A stretch of DNA of 64,000 nucleotides from contig NC_134455.1 of NCBI RefSeq assembly GCF_047948215.1, positions 73,185,689-73,249,688 of the forward strand. Reading direction: 5' to 3'. The notes below the pieces were generated by a model that saw only the letters and a program-made list of their open reading frames with translations, was not told the origin of the DNA and did no database searches. The first letter of the stretch is position 1; each line of letters begins with the position of its first letter. The DNA is from Lycorma delicatula (Eukaryota > Arthropoda > Insecta > Hemiptera > Fulgoridae). The translations under genes were made by a program, and so were the position numbers. Positions 46,800 through 56,556 of this stretch are shown piece after piece.

Positions 46800-47420
46800 A
46801 ATTTCAGCATATGCTGTTTTCACCGGATCTTGACGTTTTGACACCTAAGAAACCCAAAAAACCGGATGGAAATTTTCCGGATGTTAATGTTCCGTAAGTA
46901 CGTGTGTATGTTTCGGTCTTGCACTCCTTATATTTCCAGAACTACTGAACCGATTTTGACCAAAGTTGGTCAGATTACTTCTATATATGGGACATTGATG
47001 CCGTTAAATTTTCAACTGATAAGGTCATGGGGGTGAGGCTGGGTTGAGTCTGTACAGCAAGGTCACCCTCAGTATTTTGAGATTTCGTCTAATTAAGGCC
47101 TTATTATTCTTAGGAACATTTGTTAAAAATTTAAAAATAATATTTGCAAAAAAAATATTTTTGCAAAATCGCACCCCCGCCCCAAAAAATGATCTAAATA
47201 AACTAGCGGCTAAGTGGATATACTGCGTCAATAGTAACCCATCTCGCTACAATGAGCGCCAGTGTAGCACTGACGTACAGCTGCTGTAGTCGTCTGCTAT
47301 GTTGTGACGTCACAGGTGAGCAGTAGAATTATTTTTAAAGTGTAAAAAAGTATTTAAAGTGGCCGCTAGTACCGCCATAATCGTGTGAATGAAATACGGT
47401 ATGCGCGCGCGCTTTATTTA
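46800..47420. repeat. Unclassified dispersed-repeat-like DNA
   Basis: CCAGAACTACTGAACCGATT and TTGACCAAAGTTGGTCAGAT are the kind of wording found in abundant insect repeats, similar to 9560-9640. A GC-richer end (47230-47330) contains TGACGTCA. Two overlapping ORFs on opposite strands (47025-47289) have no recognisable motif. Confidence 0.35.
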
Positions 47421-47768
47421 GAATCATTGAATTAAATAAACAATAAATATAATTTATAAATAAAATGATAAATATTTTAAATTAAGTTGTGTGTGTATGT
47501 GTATGTGTATGTAAGCGGTGCATAAAAAAAGCCAGTATATTAAATTAATGTGAACATAGTGCTTCTGTGTGTGCTATTGGCTAGTAACGTTGGTGTAGTA
47601 GTTCAGTAGAATATTATATTTACAATAGTAAATATTAAAAAAAGAAGTTATATAAAAGGAGCTTGTATAATGTGTAACTTATTGTACTTTGTAAATACTC
47701 TACGACAATAGGAAATATATGAATAATACATACTATACGTTTCATACCAGTCTATTTTATTTTACAAA

Positions 47769-47793
47769 GACTATATATATATATATATATATA
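47769..47793. repeat. (AT)n microsatellite
   Basis: Simple repeat. Confidence 0.8.
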
Positions 47794-48919
47794 TTCAGCT
47801 CCCTTTAAGAATTGCAAAACATGTCTCTATGAATATCCGCATTGTTAAATTTATCATTTTTATTTCACTTTTACTGTATAAAAATCTTATTTACCGTTTT
47901 AGGTTTTTTTTTGTAGTTTGTGATTTTATTTTTTTATGATTATCTTTTAAATGAACAAATAGGTGCTGTAATAATGACAGTACAGATAAACATAGTTCTT
48001 TCTAAATCTGTAATGTAGTTTGGATATTACTTTAGTGATTTATACCGATTTTAAAATCTGTTTCGGTTATTCACATTTTTTACTTTTTTCTTAGCAATCG
48101 GAATAAACGCGTAAATTCCTATTCGCATAGAAATTCCAGGCATTGAAAGGACCAATATAAACGTTCAAGAAGCTTGCACTCAGCCGTCCTTGCGTAAAAA
48201 TCTTCCACTTTGATTATGAGTGATTTTGAAAACGGTTTTTTTATAGGAAATTGGCAAAATAACTAGTTAGTGGAACATTATAAGAAATGAACATCACATT
48301 AACGTTAGTGTGTTTTTAAAGGAAGTCATCGGTGCGAGAGTGAAGTGAAGCTGTTTGCGTTCGGAAAATTTCAGATTAAAGAATGCGTTCCTGCGTGCAT
48401 GTTCACGAAATGATGTACGGGAGTACGTAACTTAATTAGCGATACAATCACTGACAAAGACCAGAGTATCATGACATTTTTACCGAGAAACATTTTTCTG
48501 TGCTGGTATGCTTCGGTATACGTCTATTGCCCTTGAAGGTCAGATGCGAACATGCACGCAGACCTTATCCAGGCAGGCTGGCATCGCTCTAAAATCTTCT
48601 AAAAACTTGTTATCTCATTTGTTATTTAATGCGTCAACAAATCTAGATATTGTTTTATTACTCAAGTAGTTTAATATTGTTTAAGTGTACGTTATAATTA
48701 ATAGTGTACATGTCGTAGGCGAATTGAAAATTCAGGCTTTTTTTAAAAGGCGCCGTCATTTTGCTATGCGCCCGGCAAATTGAAAAATTATCTACCAATT
48801 TCTAATCGGCCTGATATTTTTCAGGCTTATTGTAATGAGCCCATATAATTTTAGGCTAATTCGAAAATGTGCAATTGTTTGCTCATTAAAGAGAAATAGA
48901 GGTCCAGTGTAAGTATTAT
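47794..48919. other. No recognisable gene
   Basis: AT-rich. 48300-48600 is GC-richer but gave no motif on either strand. Confidence 0.4.
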
Positions 48920-48923
48920 TGCT

Positions 48924-49034
48924 TATAATTATAATATAACCAAACTTAATCTACGTTCGCTAATCTTGAATAGCGAGCGAAGGTTCGCGATCGAAGCGGA
49001 CGTAGGTTAAGTTTGGTTAGATTATATTTATAAT
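48924..49034. repeat. Large imperfect palindrome (MITE-like hairpin)
   Basis: Arms 48924-48960 and 48996-49034 are complementary at about 33 of 37 positions (core AACCAAACTTAATCTACG and its partner CGTAGGTTAAGTTTGGTT). The 35-nt centre is itself self-complementary (TTCGCTA...TAGCGAGCGAA). Class unknown; it could be a foldback transposon or part of one. Confidence 0.7.
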
Positions 49035-49586
49035 TTCTGTGTAAATACCTCTTAATATCCACTGATTTGTAAGGAAAAAATCCAACGTGTTAATCAACGT
49101 GTTTTCATTTCTACAGTAATGAAAGTTGGGCATCCAGATGATTTCATTTCCGTAAATTTGCCTCGTTCAACAATTACTCAATACGTTTTATTAGCTATCG
49201 ATAATTTCAGCCGAGCAAATATTTTTGCGCTCAAAAACTAGTTGTCGATCGCACCTCGCAATCAATGCGATTGACGATCGACATTTGTAATGAAATGCTA
49301 TTGAAAAATGTTTTGGAAAATTACCTGTCAGCGTTAAAGCAAGTTAACACATATTCCCGATTAGGTTGTATTCCAAAAATACAAGTTGTGATATTAATTT
49401 ATTTATGTGATTCTTATTTATAATATGACATTCATTTAGGATATGTTGTATGTGTTTATGGATGAAATGGTCATTCAGAATTATTCTCTAATATTGTATA
49501 TTTTCTGCGACTGTAATATAATAAAAAAAAGGTGCGTTGCTTAAAAACTTATAAGTTATCTTTTTTAAAATATAATATAAAGTTGT
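49035..49586. other. No recognisable gene
   Basis: A smaller inverted repeat (GTCGATCG ... CGATCGAC, about 49244-49282) lies here. Otherwise AT-rich. Confidence 0.4.
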
Positions 49587-49636
49587 TTCAACCCTTTTTC
49601 TATCCTTTCACGTGAGTGTTAAGTTGTTGAAAAAGC
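49587..49636. repeat. 50-bp direct repeat, left copy (partner 51161-51209)
   Basis: TTCAACCC(T)n ATCCTTTC, then CGTGAGTGTTAAGTTGTTGA and AAAAGC. Three or so differences from the right copy. The left copy lies 3' of the minus-strand LINE fragment, so the pair brackets it. Confidence 0.8.
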
Positions 49637-50269
49637 TTCACTTTAATGTAAAAGTTTGTAATAACAATGAACACCTGTTAAAAAGATCGCCAGATAAAGT
49701 TTTGATTAATAATTCATTTTTTCATTCTTTTTCGGACCTAAAACAATTTTTTTTTCATACGGTACTTATACTAACGTACAAACAATATTTGTGTGGTTGT
49801 TGGCCTACTTTACTTTTTACTGTTATTTTCATATTTTGTTCCCTAAGTTCCGTTGAATAAAATTAAAAAAAAAAATTTTCACCTTTTTTTTTTGTAAAAT
49901 ATGATATTGCATTTTCTATACTTTTATTTTACCTTTTATACATTTTTTACTTCTATTTTAATATAACTTTATTTTTCTTTCATGTGTTTCTTACAGTGAT
50001 TAATGTTTTAGTTTAAACAATTCTAACTTTTTAAATAGTCTTTTGTTACTCAAAAAAACGAGCATAAAAAAAACGAGTTAACTGAATATGTTACCATTAG
50101 TGAAATGCCAATGGATTTTACAAAATTTTATCTGAAGTCAGATTTAATTATTTTTAACCTATATGTTTGTTTTATTAATTTGTTTCTTTTTTTAACTGAA
50201 TATTTTTAAGTTTATTTTTTATCAACATAGATTAAAATGATTGATGTACTTTAATATTCCAGCGTTTTT
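49637..50269. other. AT-rich; possible LINE 3' flank
   Basis: T-rich with A-runs at 49861-49875. If the direct repeats are target duplications, this would be part of the inserted element, but I see no 3' UTR motif. Confidence 0.3.
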
Positions 50270-50289
50270 TATAGTTTCTTCTTCTTCGA

Positions 50290-51160
50290 TTCCTAGCTGG
50301 CGTTTGGGTTGGATCGATTCCTAAGCCCGTACGCTGCTTGGGTGGGTGCCAGTGGACATCTGATTTCACCCATAAGACTCTTTCATGCATGGCGATCCAT
50401 GGTCGTTATTCTGTCCTCATTAACGTTTAGCCTGCGGTTTTTTATATCATCATCGGTTAGCTTGATCTATATTTTCTTTAGAGCTGTTCGTTGGATTCCA
50501 CTGGGTGGGTCGTTCATGCTAGAGGAGTTTCGGATGTGATCGCGAAGTGAGACTGATGATGTGATGTAGGCATTTGATTTGGATCACTTCAAGTTTGCTG
50601 AGGTCTGTCTTAAATAGTATCCACGTTTCTGCTCCATACAATAAAATTAGGAGGAGCAGGGTCCGGAAAAGACGAAGTCGGGTCTTCAGCGAGATGTCGT
50701 TCTCTTTCCACAAGCACCACTTCGGGGAAGTAAATGCTGCGGTTGATTGACCAATTCGACTGTTCATTTCCGCCGTAGTTACTACTTTGTTTTCCTGGAC
50801 TAGTGATCCCAAATATTTGAATTCTTGCTCTTGTTCAATTTGCACACCATCCAATTGGACGATGGCGCGTAAGCCGTTTTTTGTAGTACATGTGTCTTAT
50901 CCGCATTTATTTTCAGACCTAAGATCGGGCGATGCCGGAAGTGTCAGAGAATATCAGTGGCCTCAGCATCACTGTAGGCGAACATCAAGTCAGTCAGAAA
51001 GCCATGATCTCCAAACTGAATTCCTTTTCTGCCCTGGAAAACTCGTCGCATTATGGAGACAACTACGACGTTATAGAAGAGTAGGGAGACAACGTCTCTC
51101 TGGTGGACTCCTGTCTGGATGGAAAACTGTTCAGGTAACTCATTTCGATTGCGTATCTGA
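50290..51160 (-). pseudogene. RTE/R4-like LINE reverse transcriptase fragment
   Basis: On the minus strand, in order: NELPEQFSIQTGVHQRDVVS and LLFYNVVVVSIMRRV (the GVRQGD.LSP.LFN..LD..MRR block), GIQFGDHGFLTDLMFAYSDA (the active-site LTDL.FADD, here disrupted), then in the frame 50854-50519 DGVQIEQEQEFKYLGSLVQE, ISLKTRLRLFRTLLLLILLY and GAETW. EFKYLGS..., RL..F......LLYG.ETW is characteristic of RTE- and R4-type LINEs. The endonuclease and the first half of the RT are missing (5'-truncated at about 51160), and the active-site aspartates are not in frame. Confidence 0.75.
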
Positions 51161-51209
51161 TTCAACCCTTTTTTATCCTTTCTCGTGAGTGTTAAGTTGT
51201 TGAAAAAGC
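51161..51209. repeat. 50-bp direct repeat, right copy (partner 49587-49636)
   Basis: Begins exactly where the LINE fragment's readable sequence ends. Confidence 0.8.
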
Positions 51210-53111
51210 GTTTTTCATTTGGTTCTTAAAGGATCCGAAAATTCTGGATTCATTTTCAATTATATGGTCTTGCGATTTTTTCCGCATTATTTAAACCCTT
51301 ATTTCTTGTTCCTTGCACACATAGTCGAAAACTCCTAAGAGCTCGAAGGCTCCTAGAGTCGACTGAAAAGCGCCTAATATAATCGACTCTTTCATTTAGA
51401 TAAGTACGTCGGTATTATTTTAATTGAAACAACAAAATATTAAAATGAATTACTTTAATTTGTGTGAATTTTTTATTTATTTATGTTTTTTTTTTTTTAC
51501 TTATAGCATTTCAGTTTTATCTAATCTTATAAATGTAATATCAAACAGCGAATCAAAACTTAATAAAACACCTGATTTGGATAAATTAAAGTTTTTAAAT
51601 GAAGATTAAAACCAACTTCAATAAAACGCACCGCAAAGTAAAAGAATAGTTAATTTTAATTTTTTTTTTCTATCAGCATGAATAAAGAGAAGTAATTAGA
51701 AGCTTATTTATTAACCCATAATTAGATGCCGAATTTAGAAATCGAGATTTAAAATATATAGTTTTAATATTGTGTTTATTTTATTTTAATTGGATTGGTT
51801 GACTAATCGGAAAAAAGGAAAGACATTCCGAGTAAAATGAAGCATCTATTTTTTTAACAGGTATTTTTAAAAAGAGGTTATCAGTTTTAAAATTTTTATT
51901 TACATATATTCAAGGTTCTTTAGCAAAAGAACTGATTTCGATGATACCTATTTTTGTTTTATAGAGAAAGTTTATCTGGTAGTTCCATTGTAAGATATTT
52001 CAAATAAATTTGTTTTTTTTTTAACGAAAAGATGCATGAGTATGTATGTACTTAGAAATTCTGAAGATTATTTCCTCATCTTAATTGATTAGTGTTGGAT
52101 TATATTAGCAGATTGGATTATTTTCAGTTGTAATATTTCAAGTTATTTTTTTACAAATATTCAAGAAAATTATTTGAAAAAATTTACGTAAAATCTATTC
52201 CCACATTCCTTAGACGGTCATTAGCATCTCTTCTGGTAATTTTTCTACATTCCTTTTATTTAATCAAAGAGGCATTATATCTCTTGGATAAGAGGGATAA
52301 AGAGGAGAGAGAGATTTTTCTTTGTGAGTGAGTTTTTTTCATACGGGCAGGATTTTTATCGGCTTAACTGTATTTTAATTAAAAGATATGAAATAAAAAT
52401 ACTTAGCAAATTAAGATAAAATTGACTTTTTACAAAAAGGTACCTTAAAAAATAAAGAGAAAAGAGATTTTTCAGTTTTTTTGCCAAACCGGCAATAGAT
52501 TACGATAGTAAAATGTTTTTATTATGACTCCTACTTCTAACAGTCGAAATTTAAAGAAATCAAAAACTATTTTTTAGTTTTATTTCTGATTTTTTTAAAG
52601 GTTTTATAAGATTTATTTTCATTTTATCTTAATTTTTCAAATATTGTTGAAAATTTCATGAAATACTTAGAATAACTGAATGATTTTAAACAAAGTATAT
52701 TACCGTATAATTCAGTATTAAGTAACTATAAAGAAATATAAGATATTATCAAACCATCTGCTTGACCATACAATTTGGTTTAAAAAATCAGCCATTGAAA
52801 TTTTTTTTGAAGAAGCCTACTATGGGAGCCTACCATAGAAGTATACCTATTAAGGTATACCTTCGTATACATGCTAAGACAGTATTACAGTACCATAGTA
52901 CTGGTTGCCAGTTTATGAGCGTAAAGTGATTATTGTTATTACCTAGCGTGAAAACATTTACTCAAAGATTGAAAACTCTTATTACCAAACAAACTGGTTA
53001 ATGATAAATTTGTAAAGTCGCAGTACAAAGTACAAGTTTTTTATAGTCGTATCAACAATTAAAATCATTAGCGACTCATTAATATCTGTTTAAATGTACC
53101 GTTAAAAATAT
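51210..53111. other. AT-rich stretch without recognisable genes
   Basis: A small palindrome around 52845-52875 (TATACCTATTAAGGTATA). Nothing else. Confidence 0.45.
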
Positions 53112-53176
53112 AGTCTTGAACAAACTGAGGCCGACAATTCCAGATACGTTTGGTTAATTGAAACCCAACTACCAAA
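53112..53176 (-). mobile_element. SINE family 1 internal fragment
   Basis: The complement reads TTTGGTAGTTGGGTTTCAATT, CAAACGTATCTGGAATTGTC and GGCCTCAG, matching the middle of family 1. Both ends are lost. Confidence 0.65.
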
Positions 53177-53899
53177 GATCAGTTGAGTGGATGATTTCAT
53201 GGTGAGCAGATGTGTAATTTTTGTTCCGCGTTTCCGGTAGTTTTCGAGTGGTTTTTTTTATTAATTGGTTGGTTTCGTGGATTGGATATTGTTGGTGGAT
53301 ATACGGTGGATAGTTGTACAAAGGTTTATGAGTTTTGGACATTGCACTGGCCCGTAATTTGTTATTTTCTCTACTGTGGTTTTTTCCCAAAAGGATCTAT
53401 GTTAAATGGTTATACGTAAGCTATATACATAGTGAAAAATATTCTAAGTCGGTAAGTACGATTGAACTGTATAGTGAAGTTATAAACTATAGCTTAAACA
53501 ACCACTTAGAATATTTCTGCTTTGTTCTGGTAAGTAGACGAGTAAATTTTTCTAAGAGCCAGCCGTCTAGTATTAGGTGGAACTTCCTATCCGAATGTCT
53601 CCGTTCCCTTTCCGCATATATCCTTCCTGTCCCGGATCTCCATCGATCCGGACCTCCCTTATCTTTTGACCCTCCCCCAAAAACCCCGAATTTCGGTGGA
53701 TACATTTTACTTAACCCCCCGTTCCACCCCTGGCGCCAAAATCCTAAATATAGCGTGTGGTGTCATAAATTACGCGGTTTTAGGGGTAGATCAATATTTT
53801 GATGGCTTTGAGAGTCGTTTAAAGTAGGAAATGGAGAAAGAAGGGTTTAAATCCCGTAAGAATCTCACAAGGTCACCGGTAAGGGGTGACGATAAGCCT
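53177..53899. other. Unassigned; possible 5' flank or 5' UTR of the outer LINE
   Basis: 53540-53760 is GC-richer. A perfect 13-bp inverted repeat (AAATATTCTAAGT at 53437-53449 and its complement at 53504-53516) forms a stem-loop. Overlapping ORFs (53335-53802) have no recognised motif. Confidence 0.35.
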
Positions 53900-54069
53900 G
53901 TTAATGTGAAGAAGAAATAGGAAGGTAGGCCGTCAGGTGTGTGTGGGAATATTGCAGATCGTACAGGTTGGTCTTTGAGGAATTAATCGAATGAATAGGA
54001 GGAAGGATAGTAGGAACACTGTTTATATTAATGAGGATGCACTGCAGAGTGTAGTGAAGAGGGATCAGG

Positions 54070-54409
54070 GATGATTGTCCTGAAAGCTGATGGGACCTTG
54101 TATGCGGAACTGCTTAGGAAAGTTAAACAAGAGGTGTGCAAGCATCTCTTGGGGGAGGTGCTTTCTGTGAAAAATGGCTTAGGGGAAGCTGTGCATTTTC
54201 GGGTGAAAGGCACCCAAATATGCCGTTGGAGGTGGTAGAGCAAAAAAAGAAGGCTAAGCTGGAAGGAGTTAAGATGGTCAAGAGATGAGAAGAAAGCCTG
54301 CGTATATACATATAAACAATTTGGAGGAGGATGTTACTGAGACCATGATAGTGGCGGCGGTGCAGGAGATGGTGGTGGGCATCAGGCTGAGGTGAAGGTG
54401 ACCTCGCTT
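54070..54409 (+). pseudogene. Outer LINE gag, first part
   Basis: Readings VLKADGTLYAELLRKVKQEV then LGEVLSVKNGLGEAVHFRVK resemble the K..GSYADLLRK.K.EV...G..V..IR.T..G..L.....K stretch of R1-type gag. VTSLRPAYG, just before the SINE at 54409, is the block that precedes the zinc knuckles. Frameshifts occur near 54230. The product would be an RNA-binding gag protein. Confidence 0.65.
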
Positions 54410-54739
54410 AGGCCAGCATACGGTTAACTCACCGGGTTGGTCTAGTGGTGAACGCGTCTTCCCAAATCAGCTGATTTAAAAGTCGAGAGTTCCAGCGTTC
54501 AAGTCCCAGTAAAGCCAGTTACTTTTACACGGATTTGAATACTAGATGGTGGATACCGGTGTTATTTGGTGGTTGGGTTTCAATTAACCACACATCTCAG
54601 GAATGGTCGAACTGAGAATGTACAAAACTACACTTCATTTACACTCATACATATCATCCTCATTCATCCTCTGAAGAATTATCTAAACGATAGTTATCGG
54701 AGGCTAAACAGGAGAAAAAAAAAAGGCCAGCACACGGTT
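54410..54739. repeat. Target-site duplication of the SINE in the outer gag
   Basis: AGGCCAGCATACGGTT at 54410-54425 and the same with one change (T to C) at 54724-54739. Confidence 0.9.
54426..54723 (+). mobile_element. SINE family 1, full length
   Basis: The best reference copy. A-box TGGTCTAGTGG (54438-54448) and B-box-like GTTCAAGTCCC (54497-54507) in a tRNA-like head with AATCAGCTGATTT between. The body has GGTGGATACCGGTGTTATTT, GGTTGGGTTTCAATTAACCA and CATCCTCATTCATCCTCTGA. The tail is a shortened CCTC...GGAGG hairpin followed by a run of As up to 54724. It is transcribed by RNA polymerase III and mobilised by a partner LINE (family knowledge). The flanking 16-bp duplication shows retroposition into the LINE gag. 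Confidence 0.95.
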
Positions 54740-55060
54740 GCACGAGGAATGCTACTGTAGCACTGCCGTATGCGCTACCTTCGAGGTTGGCGAAATCTGG
54801 TAGGATAAGATTAGGCTAGTTATTATGTCGGGTAATTATGAAGTAGGAGGATATTCAGAAGTATTATAGATGCCAGGAGACTGGCCACATTGCAGCCAAG
54901 TGTTGTGGACCCGACAGGTTGGGCGTATGCTTTAATTCTAGCGGAGGTGGTCATCGGGCCTCTGACTGCAAGGAGAGGTTCAAGTGACTGAATTGTGGTG
55001 GCTTGTGCCACAGGACCGGTAGCGGAGTGTGTTCTACAGAAAAAGATGGTTAAGTTCATT
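54740..55060 (+). pseudogene. Outer LINE gag, zinc-knuckle part
   Basis: After the SINE, readings give YYRCQETGHIAAKC (about 54865-54906, a CX2CX4HX4C-type knuckle with the first Cys replaced by Tyr), then CFNSSGGGHRASDC and a third LNCGG cluster. Three tandem knuckles are usual for R1-type gag. Stops are present. The endonuclease ORF starts immediately downstream. Confidence 0.65.
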
Positions 55061-55690
55061 CAAATGAATGTGAATAGGAGCCCCGTCGCTCATGGTGCTA
55101 CTTTTGGGTTGGCGAGGCGGACTGGGGCGGACTATGATTATTATAGAACCGAATTTAAGTAGCCTGGCTGATGAAGAATGGTTTGCAGAAGAGTCGCAGA
55201 GAGCTGCACTTTTTCGATTGAATACACTTATACAGCCTGATGCAGCTTATGGATATGTCTGGATAGAGTTCGGAGATTTTGTGGTATATAGTGTGTACAT
55301 TTCTCCCAATTGTGGGTTTGATGAATACGAGACTGTCTCGAATACGGCCTGCGGAGGTCGAGGTATGACTACTCGAAGGGTCTCATCGTTGAGGACTTTA
55401 ATGCTGAAAATGTTGCATGGGGCAGCAATATTACGAACGGAAGAGGCAGGTTGCTTGAGGAAGTGATGGTGGGGCTGGGTCTTACCTACTTAAATGGAGT
55501 CTCTAACCCTTGTCAGAGAGAGAGGACCTCATATACTGATTTTTAACTTTCGTGTCTACGGCACTAGGTGAGAGAGTGAGCAGCTGGTCAGTACTTCACG
55601 AGGAGATGCTCAGCGATCACAAAGCAGACAGTTTTGAAATAGGTGTTACGTGTTTGCTGCGCGTTGCAGGATCTCGCAGGAAGAGCATTA
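55045..55690 (+). pseudogene. Outer LINE apurinic-type endonuclease
   Basis: Opening KFIQMNVNRSPVAHGATFGL, then (frame from 55092) DYDYYRTEF/IIIEPNLSSLADEEWF (EP motif with the catalytic Glu), YGYVWIEFGDFVVYSVYISP, and, in a shifted frame, GLIVEDFNAENVAWGSNITN followed by GRGRLLEE (55383-55465). The normal block is GDFNAK..WGS, so the Gly and Lys are replaced here. GLTYLNGVSNPC and TSYTDF end the domain; the conserved SDH was not found. The enzyme would nick the target DNA. At least three frameshifts are visible. Confidence 0.75.
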
Positions 55691-55699
55691 ATTAAAATG

Positions 55700-56303
55700 G
55701 ACTCGATAAGTGCTAATAGGGCCGAGAAGTGCTGAAGGAGAGGTTGGGACTTTTGGAGGTGATATACCTTGGATTTCTATTATATGAGCTGGCGAAGAGA
55801 AATTGGTGAGCAAAGAGTCTCATCCTAGAAGAGTGTATTGGTGGACGGAGTGAGTGGCGGAGAAGTGGAAGGCATGCTTAAAAGCAAGGAGATAACTTCA
55901 GCGGGCTAAAAGGAGGACTATTGTCAAGGAAGTGTTGCTGGCACGTCGGGAGTTACGTAGAAGTAGGAAGAAGTACAAACACGCAATTATTGGGGCTAAG
56001 AGGACGAAGTGGTCGGAACTATGCGATCGCCTGAATAATGTGAGGGGATGCAAAAACAATTTTTTGTAGAAAATTTGGGAGAGCGTTGCCGTTACTTTCT
56101 GGTAAGTTACTGAAGAGTGTGTATCTCGCTGTTTACGAGGATGCCTGGCGAGAGGAAAAAGGAGTTAGCGGCAGTAAATATACCGCTTTTCACGCAGAGC
56201 GAATTGGTGCACGCAGCTTTCAGGGTGGGAGTAAAGAACAGTCCGGGATTGGACGGAATCCCGGACTAGGTGACATTGATGGCGGTGAGGGTCATACCTA
56301 GTC
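55700..56303 (+). pseudogene. Outer LINE linker and RT start
   Basis: VYWWTE, then VLLARRELRRSRKKYKHAII and GAKRTKWSELCDRL are the WW...R..LRR.RR.Y..AI..AK..KW..LC linker before R1-type RTs. VKNSPGLDGIPD (56231-56265) is the RT motif ..K..GPDGIP. The coding sequence is then split by the inner LINE within the LSA codons and resumes at 58457. Confidence 0.7.
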
Positions 56304-56319
56304 AAGTGCTCTCTGCCAG

Positions 56320-56546
56320 GACCCTATCTGATGGAAGAATAGTAACGCCGCAAGTCCTTCAAGAATCAATTATTACAGAACTGTCTAGAGTCCTGCAGTT
56401 TGGAGGGGGTCGTCACCCAGTATACTGGTGGACGTCTGAAATTGCAGATCAGCGAAGAGTGTTACAATTTTGGCTTAGGAAAAAGCAAAGGCTGCGGCCC
56501 GCTGGCGGTGCGCCATATGACCAGGCGAAGAAAGATTTGTCCAAGC
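56320..56546 (+). pseudogene. Inner LINE, linker before the RT (upstream frame)
   Basis: In the frame that starts in the host element: VYWWTSEIADQRRVLQFWLR then KKQRLRP and YDQAKKDLSKL. This matches the WW...I..LR...L...R......AK..L linker. A single frameshift near 56525-56545 moves the continuation (ARRTLNHLIKTSKRNCWKQL) into the frame of the 571-codon ORF, so the apparent start Met at 56557 is not the natural start. Confidence 0.75.
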
Positions 56547-56556
56547 TAGGCGTACT

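Noticed and set aside
53335..53802. 155-codon ORF upstream of the outer LINE
   Set aside because: No recognisable domain; composition changes midway, so it probably spans a repeat boundary.
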